The notes under the pieces are model-generated. The model was not told the DNA's origin. It saw nothing but the letters and a program-made list of their open reading frames with translations, and did no database searches. Positions 42,323-47,779 of a DNA stretch of 47,779 bases are shown one piece after another. Position 1 is the stretch's first letter. Each line of letters opens with the position of its first letter. Both the position numbers and the translations under genes were made by a program. The DNA is from DATADD01 sp046262355 (lineage in GTDB: Bacteria > Actinomycetota > CADDZG01 > WHSQ01): positions 1 to 47,779 of the forward strand of contig JBHEMX010000098.1 of assembly GCA_046262355.1 (NCBI GenBank), given 5' to 3'.

Positions 42323-43264
42323 ATGACGTTCGCCTCGCCGCAGTTTCTCTGGGCTCTGCTGCTCGTTCCGCTCGCCCTCGCCGTATACGTGGTCACGGAC
42401 CGGCGCCGGGCGGGCGCAGCGCACCGATTCACGAGCCGGGCCATGATGCCCAACCTCGTGCCCGCGTCACCCCGGTGGCGTCGCTACGTTCCTGCAGCTC
42501 TTCTCGGGGCGGCTCTGATCTCGTTGCTCGTGGCGATCGCCCGACCACAGGCTGCGATGAGCGTCCCGCGCAACCGGGCAACCGTCGTTCTCGCCATAGA
42601 CGCCTCGAGGTCGATGGACGCGACCGACGTGGAGCCGAGCAGGTTGACCGCGGCGCGCCGGGCCGCAACCGGGTTCCTCGAACGCGTGCCGGAGCGCTTC
42701 CAGATCGGGATCGTGTCGTTCGCCGACAGCCCTCAGGTTCTGTCCCGGCCGACGTTGGACCGTGTCGCGCTGCGCAACGCGCTTGCGTCGCTGCAGGCGA
42801 GGCGCGGCACGGCCATCGGCGATGCGCTCGAGGTTGCGCTGGAGATGAGACGCTCGGAACCCGGCGAGCGTGCACAACGCATCCCCATGGTCATCGTCCT
42901 GCTGTCCGACGGCAACAACACGACGGGCGAGGTCGACCCACTCGTAGCGGCGGCCGCGGCGCGCCGTGCTGGCGTGCGGGTCCATACGATCCTCCTGGGC
43001 CGGACCGCCGCGTCGCCGGCTGTTCCCGGCGCGCCGCGGCCGCCCAACCGAGACGTGCTGCGCGCGCTCGCGCAGCGGACCGGCGGCACGTTCTCCAGCG
43101 CGCCGGACCGGGCCGACCTCGAGGAGACCTATCGCGATCTCGGCTCTAGCATCTCGCACGTGCGCGAGCGACGGGAGGTGACCGTCGCGTTCGTCGGCGC
43201 CGCGCTCGTGCTGCTCGTCGCCAGCGGCGGCTTCTCGGCCCTGTGGTTCAACCGCCTCGTCTGA
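42323..43264 (+). CDS. VWA-domain membrane protein, BatA-like (second copy)
   Basis: A 313-residue paralogue of the protein at 36126-37133. The same opening MTFASPQFLWALLLVPLAL, a second membrane segment (VPAALLGAALISLLVAIA) and a VWA domain with MIDAS residues DASRSM, GTAIGDAL and LLSDGNNTTG are present, then a C-terminal helix (AFVGAALVLLVASGGFSALW). No MoxR or DUF58 gene accompanies it; it follows the histidine kinase by about 40 bp. No Shine-Dalgarno precedes ATG 42323; GTG 42308 or 42314 are alternatives. Confidence 0.85.
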   Translation: MTFASPQFLWALLLVPLALAVYVVTDRRRAGAAHRFTSRAMMPNLVPASPRWRRYVPAALLGAALISLLVAIARPQAAMSVPRNRATVVLAIDASRSMDATDVEPSRLTAARRAATGFLERVPERFQIGIVSFADSPQVLSRPTLDRVALRNALASLQARRGTAIGDALEVALEMRRSEPGERAQRIPMVIVLLSDGNNTTGEVDPLVAAAAARRAGVRVHTILLGRTAASPAVPGAPRPPNRDVLRALAQRTGGTFSSAPDRADLEETYRDLGSSISHVRERREVTVAFVGAALVLLVASGGFSALWFNRLV

Positions 43265-43284
43265 GCCCCGAAAGCGCTGCCGGG

Positions 43285-43905
43285 CTACGAGCCGGTCGCC
43301 TCCTGTGCCTTGTCCTGCGCGCTCGAGGCGAGTCCCTGACCCTGTTCCTGGGCGCTCTCGCGAGCGGTGTCGGCCGTGCGCTGCGCCGCATCTCGAACGG
43401 CTTCCTGGGCCGCGTGAGCAGTCTCCTGCGCGACCTGCTTGCCCCGCGCAACGGCCTCTTGCCCGGTTTCTACGGCCTTGTCTCTCACTTGCTCGGCGAC
43501 GGGCCCGAGGCGCTCGTGCTCGACCTTGGTAGACGGAAGCATCATCCCGGCGAGCAACCCCACCGCCACCGAGCCCACTGCGAGCCCCAGCGGGTTCTCC
43601 TGGGCCACGCCTACCGCCCTCTTCGCGCCGTGCCTCACGTCGGCGGGCCCCGGCGTGCCCTCGGGGATCGACTCCCGCATGATGCCCGCGGAGTCGATCG
43701 CGCTGTCTCGGGTGCCGGCGATCGAACCGACGATGCTGTCCTTGGTATTCCTCATGGAGTCCACGATGTTGTCCTTCTTTGTAGTGATGGCTTCCTTAGT
43801 GCGTGACTTGACATCGGTCTTGTAGCCGATCGCCTCGACCGTGTCGCCCATGCGGGCGCGCGTGTCCTCTATCTCCTGCCTGATCTCGTCGGGTTCTTTG
43901 CCCAC
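43285..43905 (-). CDS. DUF3618 family protein
   Basis: A 206-residue protein. The N-terminus PDEIRQEIEDTRARMGDTVEAIGYKTDVKSRTKE is the DUF3618 signature. A single membrane segment (PLGLAVGSVAVGLLAGMML) is followed by an Ala/Gln/Glu-rich helical tail that resembles LEA-like repeats (AQETAHAAQEAVRDAAQRTADTARE). Actinobacterial members sit beside Holin-X genes as here, and are thought to be membrane-associated stress or envelope proteins. The start overlaps the Holin-X 3' end by 37 bp. Confidence 0.85.
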   Translation of the reverse strand: MGKEPDEIRQEIEDTRARMGDTVEAIGYKTDVKSRTKEAITTKKDNIVDSMRNTKDSIVGSIAGTRDSAIDSAGIMRESIPEGTPGPADVRHGAKRAVGVAQENPLGLAVGSVAVGLLAGMMLPSTKVEHERLGPVAEQVRDKAVETGQEAVARGKQVAQETAHAAQEAVRDAAQRTADTARESAQEQGQGLASSAQDKAQEATGS

Positions 43906-44288
43906 TCGATGTCCTCCTTCACTGTTTCGGCGGTTTGAGGGGTTGGGGGAGTTGCCTCCTGCACCTTCTCCTTACCTCGCAGTGCAAGGAACGCGGAGAT
44001 GACGCCGTACACGAGAGCGACGATCAGCGCAGCGAGCCACGCCGGCATCACTGCATTGAGGGCGAGGATGAAGCACGCGGACAGCGCGCCGAGGGCGAGG
44101 AGACCGATCACTCCTGCCGCTCCAACGAAGCCCGCTCCGATTCCGGCCTTCTTGCCCTTGTCGGTCACCTCGGCCTTGGCCAGCTCCAACTCCTGGCGAA
44201 CGAGCGTCGCGGTTTCCTGCGAGAGCTGTCGCAGGAGGTCCGCCAGCGACTGGTCCTTGAGCTGCTCGGCCCGGTCGCGCTCCATCAC
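43869..44288 (-). CDS. Phage-holin-like (Holin-X/DUF1469) membrane protein
   Basis: A 139-residue protein. An amphipathic N-terminus (SLADLLRQLSQETATLVRQELELAKAEV) and two membrane helices (AGFVGAAGVIGLLALGALSACFIL; AWLAALIVALVYGVISAFLAL) are those of the actinobacterial Holin-X family. Despite the name it is not evidence of prophage; the family is chromosomal. Its ATG overlaps the stop of the upstream gene (44285-44288). Confidence 0.85.
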   Translation of the reverse strand: MMERDRAEQLKDQSLADLLRQLSQETATLVRQELELAKAEVTDKGKKAGIGAGFVGAAGVIGLLALGALSACFILALNAVMPAWLAALIVALVYGVISAFLALRGKEKVQEATPPTPQTAETVKEDIEWAKNPTRSGRR

Positions 44289-45066
44289 AGGGCCGTACCC
44301 CTGTATCTCTCGTCCTCGAAGTCACGCGTCGGCGGGTCTTCGTCGTCAAGCGTAAGGGCATCTTCGCCGGGCGCTGGGGGGGCCGCCGATGGGGAGGCAA
44401 ACGGGTCGGCTGGGACGGGATCCGTCCCGATCGGGGGCACCGCTTGGCCCGCCACTCCGCCTCCGTACGTCTCGACGCCGGTGGTCGCCTCGTGGGGCGC
44501 ACCGGCTCCCTCTGTGGTCTGGGCCAGGCCCGAGGTCGTGGCGCCGTAGGTCCTTCGCAGCTCCGACCGCAGCCCGGCCCTGGAGCTGGTGCTCGTGTAG
44601 TCGCCGGACGCCGTGCGCGACTGATAGCGCTCGCCGCTCGAGGCCTTGAGCAAGCGCGAGGCAAGGAAGCCCACTGCGATGCCTCCGGCAACCACCGCCC
44701 ACGGCTGCCGGCGCGCGAAGTCCTCGACGTCGTCCAGCATGCGCTGCGAGTCCGAGTCCCTCAGATAGCTGCCGAATCGCTCGACCTTCGTTGCCGCCTG
44801 GTCCGCGAAGCTCGCCGGTCCGCCCTTATCCTGTTTGCGAAGCTCTTCGGCGACCGAGCGCAGGTTCTCCACCATCGACCCGACCTGGTCCGCAGCCTTC
44901 GTCGTGCGTTGATCGACCTGCTCCTGGATGCGCCCCCGGGCCTCTCCCGCAACCTCTTGGGCACGCTCGCGCGCCTGACCGGTGGCCTCTTGCACGGATT
45001 GGCCTGCTCGGTCGTCGACGACGCCGCGCTGCCGGTCGGCCGCCACGTCTGGGTCGAATCTGTCAT
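44285..45066 (-). pseudogene. DUF3618-neighbour membrane protein, with a frameshift near 44999
   Basis: From about residue 30 the frame reads VQEATGQARERAQEVAGEARGRIQEQVDQR, a coiled region, then RQPWAVVAGGIAVGFLASRLLKASSGERY (membrane helix and basic tail) and a low-complexity Gly/Pro/acidic C-terminus. The true start is ATG 45066 in another frame, with GGAGGGAGGG upstream and MTDSTQTW as first residues. The frames meet at about 44998-45000, where a single missing base would give a continuous protein of about 260 residues. It is the first gene of the DUF3618/Holin-X group. Confidence 0.7.
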
Positions 45067-45262
45067 CGCCGCCCTCCCTCCGTCGGTGTCGAGAACCGAC
45101 ATCTGTCCGCGCTTGGGCGCGCCGCACTTGTCGGGGGGATCACCAGGACCGGTTCGACGCCGGCGCACCGCACCACGCTGCCTGTCTAACCGTGGGCTAT
45201 CCATCCCCGTAATGATCCGGCGCTAACCGCCTTGCCGCCGACTTTCTCGGCCTGAGAGGCAG
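45067..45262. promoter_or_regulatory. Upstream region of the Holin-X/DUF3618 operon
   Basis: No gene seen. On the minus strand GGTTAG and GGGATG are 15 bp apart, loosely like a stress-type sigma promoter (GTTT...GGGTAT). This is weak. Confidence 0.2.
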
Positions 45263-45454
45263 CTACCAGGAAGGCGCGTCGCTCGTGGGGAACGAGTCCT
45301 GTGACGCCTCGTCTGCCTTGTCGTCCTCGGAGTGGGGCTCGTCCGGCCGCCCCGTGTGTGGAGCGACCTCGTCCTCGTCGCCCTGAGCGAGCGGGGGATC
45401 TGCCGAGTCCGAGGCCGGCGCTCGATCCTTGTCTCCGTCCCTGTCTCGGTCCAC
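45263..45454 (-). CDS. Small acidic protein with DEAS-SFP-SD-P-W motif
   Basis: A 63-residue, very acidic protein. The C-terminus DEASQDSFPTSDAPSW matches a short conserved motif (DEASxxSFPxSDxPxW) known from many small bacterial proteins of unknown function. GTG 45454 is chosen because AAGGGG lies about 6 nt upstream; a GTG at 45472 is possible. Confidence 0.6.
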   Translation of the reverse strand: MDRDRDGDKDRAPASDSADPPLAQGDEDEVAPHTGRPDEPHSEDDKADEASQDSFPTSDAPSW

Positions 45455-45515
45455 GTTCGCCCCTTCGATCACTCGAGCGAGCTACCCATCGGGATGGCGG
45501 CGAAACGGGTCCGGG

Positions 45516-45740
45516 TCATATCTGCTTCAGGAGCTCCGCTCTTCTCGCCTGAAACTGCTCCTCCGGAAGCAACCTCGCGTCGCGCAGCTCACTGAGCTGG
45601 CAGAGGTACTCGTATATGACCGAGCGATCGAGCCGCGCGGGCGCGCCCCCATGAGCGGGTGCGTGGGGGTCGATGGCTGCGTCTGTGGAGCTACCTTCGG
45701 CGGACCGGGCCGTCACGCCGGGCCGTCCGGCGCGCCACAC
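45516..45740 (-). CDS. SHOCT-like short C-terminal domain protein
   Basis: A frame of up to 74 residues whose last 35 (YEYLCQLSELRDARLLPEEQFQARRAELLKQI) form the SHOCT oligomerisation motif, in which LxxLxxxGxITxEEFxxxKxxLL is the family pattern. The start is unclear; the N-terminal half is low complexity. Confidence 0.55.
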   Translation of the reverse strand: MWRAGRPGVTARSAEGSSTDAAIDPHAPAHGGAPARLDRSVIYEYLCQLSELRDARLLPEEQFQARRAELLKQI

Positions 45741-45789
45741 CCGTCCCCGAGGGGTTCGAGGGCGGCCGCAGATCCGCCCGAAGTGCGCT

Positions 45790-46104
45790 TCAGCGCTGGT
45801 CCCAGCCGTTCTCGCGCCCGAGGGGCACGCTCAGGTCGAGTGGGTCGCCGAGGTCGCCGACGTCGTCGAACTGCAAGGTCTGTCGCGGCGCGGGCTCGAG
45901 CTCCTCGGATCTCTTCACGTCCTCCTCGGCCTTCGCGATGGCCTTCTCCGAGATGGCTCGGATCTGACGAAGCTCGCCGAGGAGATCCTCGCTGTAGGGA
46001 AGCCCCATCTGGATGAACTCCTTCGCGTGCTTCACGTGAAGATCGATGCGGTTCAGCTCGCGGCTGACGCTCGGCGTCGGCACGGCGGAAGCGCTGGCGG
46101 CCAT
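45790..46104 (-). CDS. Small helical protein of unknown function
   Basis: A 104-residue protein starting at ATG 46104 with AAGGAGG upstream. The central part (ELNRIDLHVKHAKEFIQMGLPYSEDLLGELRQIRAISEKAIAKAEEDVKRSEE) is helical and may form a coiled coil; the acidic tail is unstructured. No family recognised. It is divergent from the Pro/Thr-rich membrane protein. Confidence 0.6.
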   Translation of the reverse strand: MAASASAVPTPSVSRELNRIDLHVKHAKEFIQMGLPYSEDLLGELRQIRAISEKAIAKAEEDVKRSEELEPAPRQTLQFDDVGDLGDPLDLSVPLGRENGWDQR

Positions 46105-46302
46105 GTGGTTCCTCCTTGTGGCGGCGCGACGCGTTGGGTAGTGAGGGACTCGGAGGGTGCCACTGTAGCAACTTGGGCGTTCAACAACAACAAGCGGCCT
46201 CCCCCTTACCGGCTCCAAGAGGCTGGCGGAGGCGACTTACGAGGCCTTATGCTCCTCCTGGTGCCCGACTTACCGGATCTACCCAACCTGCCAAGGATAT
46301 TG

Positions 46303-46911
46303 ATGTGGGAGATCTCCCTCGCAATGCTCGTCTTGGTGTGGTCTCTCGTCTCTCTCGCCCGCTTCAAGGAGCGGGGGCGTCAGCGCGGCGTCCGGTCTCG
46401 CAACGTCGTTCCGCTGCGGAGGACCGCCGGGGTGGGGCCGTCCGCACGGCGCGGAACCCGGCGGGCGCGGGTTCCGCTGGTTGCGATCTCTTTCGCGCTC
46501 GCTGCGGCGAGCTTCGCCTACGCGATGCCCGACGTGCTCGAGATGGCGCCTCACGGCCGCACGCTCCGGGCTCGGACGCGCCTGCGCGAGGCCCAGCAGC
46601 GTCGTCGCGAGGTGGCCATTCCTGAGGTCGGCGGGTCCCCGCGCGGAGGGGCGCCGATGCCGGTCGCCTCCGAGCCGGGCCGGGCGGCCGGCGGGGGGAA
46701 CGGCGAAGAGGGCAAGGATGTTGGCCCTTCGAGCGCGCGTGGGCAACTGACGCTCGCCGCGCCACCGGCCGAGGCGACTGCGGCCACGGCCCCTGCTGAG
46801 ACCGCAGAGGAGCCGGTGGAGCCCACGCCTCTGCCGTCCGTGACGCCGACGGTCGAGCCCACGCCCACGCCGACGGTCGAGCCCACGCCCACGGCGACGC
46901 CGACGTCCTAG
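46303..46911 (+). CDS. Membrane protein with Pro/Thr-rich tail
   Basis: A 202-residue protein with two membrane segments (ISLAMLVLVWSLVSL; VPLVAISFALAAASFAYAM) and a long disordered tail ending in VEPTPTPTVEPTPT-type repeats, as in wall-spanning linkers. AAGGA lies 5 nt before ATG 46303; earlier in-frame starts exist but lie over the divergent gene. Function unknown. Confidence 0.55.
   Translation: MWEISLAMLVLVWSLVSLARFKERGRQRGVRSRNVVPLRRTAGVGPSARRGTRRARVPLVAISFALAAASFAYAMPDVLEMAPHGRTLRARTRLREAQQRRREVAIPEVGGSPRGGAPMPVASEPGRAAGGGNGEEGKDVGPSSARGQLTLAAPPAEATAATAPAETAEEPVEPTPLPSVTPTVEPTPTPTVEPTPTATPTS
46843..46890. repeat. Tandem repeat, 2 x 24 bp, in the Pro/Thr-rich tail
   Basis: Two perfect adjacent copies of a 24-bp unit at 46843-46866 and 46867-46890, encoding TPTVEPTP twice, with a degenerate third part after them. 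Confidence 0.9.
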
Positions 46912-46929
46912 CGGCGGACGCCCTAGGTG

Positions 46930-46948
46930 GACGCCTATCTCAGGCGTC
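46930..46948. terminator. Hairpin after the Pro/Thr-rich gene
   Basis: GACGCCT, ATCTC, AGGCGTC is a perfect 7-bp inverted repeat 19 bp past the stop codon. No T-tract. It overlaps the last codons of the small ORF on the other strand. Confidence 0.45.
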
Positions 46949-47027
46949 TCAACACGTAGACGATGGTCACCACGGGGACGGCAAGGATCATCCCCACCCC
47001 CCACGCCGAAGCCAGCCATGCCACCAT
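46935..47027 (-). CDS. 30-residue single-pass membrane mini-protein
   Basis: ATG 47027 opens MVAWLASAWGVGMILAVPVV followed by TIVYVLRRLR and a stop: one hydrophobic helix with a basic C-terminus. A strong GGGAGGAGG lies 11 or more nt upstream of the ATG; a GTG at 47042 would be too close to it. The form is that of many bacterial membrane mini-proteins. Confidence 0.4.
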   Translation of the reverse strand: MVAWLASAWGVGMILAVPVVTIVYVLRRLR

Positions 47028-47199
47028 GCGGATTCCGTCCACCTCCTCCCAGCCCTGGGATTACCTACCACAAGTAGGGCGCTAATGCACCGGCGCGGGG
47101 CGAGGAGGTTTGGCTGTTGAGGGTCCGGGGATGGGTGAATGCCCGCCGGCGCGCCGAACCGGCGCCGCGTCATCCGCAGCGCCGGTGGCTCGAAGCGCT

Positions 47200-47469
47200 T
47201 TAGGCGTCTGCGCCCGCCGTCCTGGTACGGCGCACGATGGCACCTCCGGCAACCACTGCCAGCGCACCGACCGCCACGAACCCGGTGACGTCCGAACCGG
47301 TGAACGGAAGCGGGGTGGGGTCAGGGCCTGTGGGGTGGCGCTCCTCGATCTTGGGACCGGTTACGGGCGGCGGCTTCTCGCCCGACCCCTCCGCCGCGAA
47401 CGCCGGAGCCATCAACGCAAACAGTGCGACCACGAAGATCGCGACCGTTGCGACTCTTGTCCTTCTCAA
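47200..47469 (-). CDS. LPFTG-motif surface protein
   Basis: An 89-residue precursor. A signal peptide (TVAIFVVALFALMAPAFA) is followed by a Pro-rich segment, the sortase-like motif LPFTG, a membrane helix (VTGFVAVGALAVVAGGAIV) and a positive tail (RRTR). Only about 35 residues would remain after processing. TTG 47469 is chosen since AGGGGGAG lies just upstream; a TTG at 47493 is possible. No sortase gene is in the window. Confidence 0.7.
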   Translation of the reverse strand: MRRTRVATVAIFVVALFALMAPAFAAEGSGEKPPPVTGPKIEERHPTGPDPTPLPFTGSDVTGFVAVGALAVVAGGAIVRRTRTAGADA

Positions 47470-47693
47470 GGTCTCCCCCTTAACGCGAGCCAATTTCTGG
47501 AAATAGTAGGGGGTAGAAGCGGAGAAGACAAGAGCTGCGCCGGCTCTTTTCGCGCTTTATGGGGCGAGATGCTCACAGTGCGTAGGCGAACGGCGCGAAG
47601 GGGGTCCCTTCGGGGCACCAGCGTCTCTGTGGGCGGGATCCTCCGAGGGGATCCAGTGTGAGGTTCGCTCGCGCCGCACGTGCTTCCGTGTCG

Positions 47694-47779
47694 CTATGGC
47701 TCGAGCTCGTCCCCGGCTGCGGCCGCGTCGCGTTGCGCGGCATCCGCAGCACGCCGGGCCGCCCCCGCGGCGTGGCGGG
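47694..47779 (-). CDS. Partial ORF at the window edge, Ala-rich C-terminus
   Basis: The last 28 residues of a frame that enters from beyond the window (AARRAADAAQRDAAAAGDELEP then TAG). Composition suggests a helical tail. Too little to identify. The 200-bp stretch before the LPFTG gene (47494-47693) shows nothing else. Confidence 0.3.
   Translation of the reverse strand, partial: RHAAGAARRAADAAQRDAAAAGDELEP

Noticed and set aside
43869..44288. Holin-like gene as evidence of a prophage
   Set aside because: No other phage gene is present, and Holin-X proteins are normal chromosomal partners of DUF3618 in actinobacteria.
46197..46233. GCCTCC/GGAGGC inverted repeat as a riboswitch or small RNA
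   Set aside because: The arms are short and G/C-rich with a long unpaired loop; expected by chance at this base composition.
45673..46302. Extending the Pro/Thr-rich protein upstream in the same open frame
   Set aside because: The extension lies antisense to the small helical gene with a strong ribosome-binding site and has no features; ATG 46303 with AAGGA is better.
1..47779. CRISPR array, integrase, attachment sites or a defence system
   Set aside because: No spaced direct repeats, cas genes, integrase or recognisable defence proteins were seen on either strand.

Overview
This is a high-GC, gene-dense stretch of about 47.8 kb that looks like chromosomal DNA of an actinobacterium (Actinomycetota), probably a deep-branching soil or sediment lineage. 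The pointers are a BTAD/SARP-type ATPase regulator, DUF3618 and Holin-X-like envelope proteins, an LPxTG-type surface protein, many GTG/TTG starts, several apparently leaderless genes, and a 6C-type small RNA, a structure known from Actinobacteria. No CRISPR array, tRNA, rRNA, intact IS element or prophage was seen. Three genes carry frameshifts, each a net loss of one or two bases, and one has an in-frame amber codon, so a draft or metagenome assembly with indel errors is possible.

Region 1 (1-6 kb): a possible transposase tail, a type II NADH dehydrogenase, a GNAT acetyltransferase with a premature amber stop, a zinc-ribbon protein, and an MFS exporter translationally coupled to an ArsR-rhodanese regulator whose 3' end is lost and joined to a scrap of a MerR-type gene. 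A perfect 16-bp palindrome lies in the MFS promoter. A TAT-exported ferritin-like protein follows.

Region 2 (6-21.5 kb): a methylated-onium island. It holds a four-gene betaine/choline-type ABC importer (permease, ATPase with CBS, permease, lipoprotein), two IclR regulators, a betaine-homocysteine methyltransferase-like protein, a FAD-dependent amine oxidoreductase, a complete heterotetrameric sarcosine oxidase operon (soxB-D-A-G), a DmdA-like folate-dependent demethylase and a divergent nitrilase-family amidohydrolase. The inferred flow is import, removal of methyl groups to homocysteine, FAD or tetrahydrofolate, and glycine as the end product. Two matching palindromes link the first IclR gene with the DmdA-like/nitrilase promoter region.

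Region 3 (21.6-30 kb): an alkaline-phosphatase-superfamily phosphodiesterase, a MhqO-like dioxygenase, a CaiC-like CoA ligase coupled to a citryl-CoA-lyase-like protein, a BtpA/SgcQ protein, a 3' fragment of an MMPL transporter, an SDR dehydrogenase and a phosphoribosyltransferase.

Region 4 (30-35.2 kb): two divergent signalling genes, both frameshifted: a BTAD-AAA-TPR regulator and a GAF-SpoIIE phosphatase-HATPase protein.

Region 5 (35.2-43.3 kb): a candidate stress regulon. A 6C-type RNA, a small Cys/His protein, MoxR-DUF58-VWA genes, an HtrA protease, an OmpR-type two-component system and a second VWA protein carry between them four direct repeats with 11-bp period, the geometry of OmpR/PhoB-family sites. 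This shared motif is the most interesting signal in the window.

Region 6 (43.3-47.8 kb): small envelope-associated genes (DUF3618, Holin-X, a DUF3618-adjacent membrane protein, a short acidic protein, a SHOCT-like protein), a Pro/Thr-rich membrane protein, a 30-residue membrane ORF and an LPFTG surface protein.
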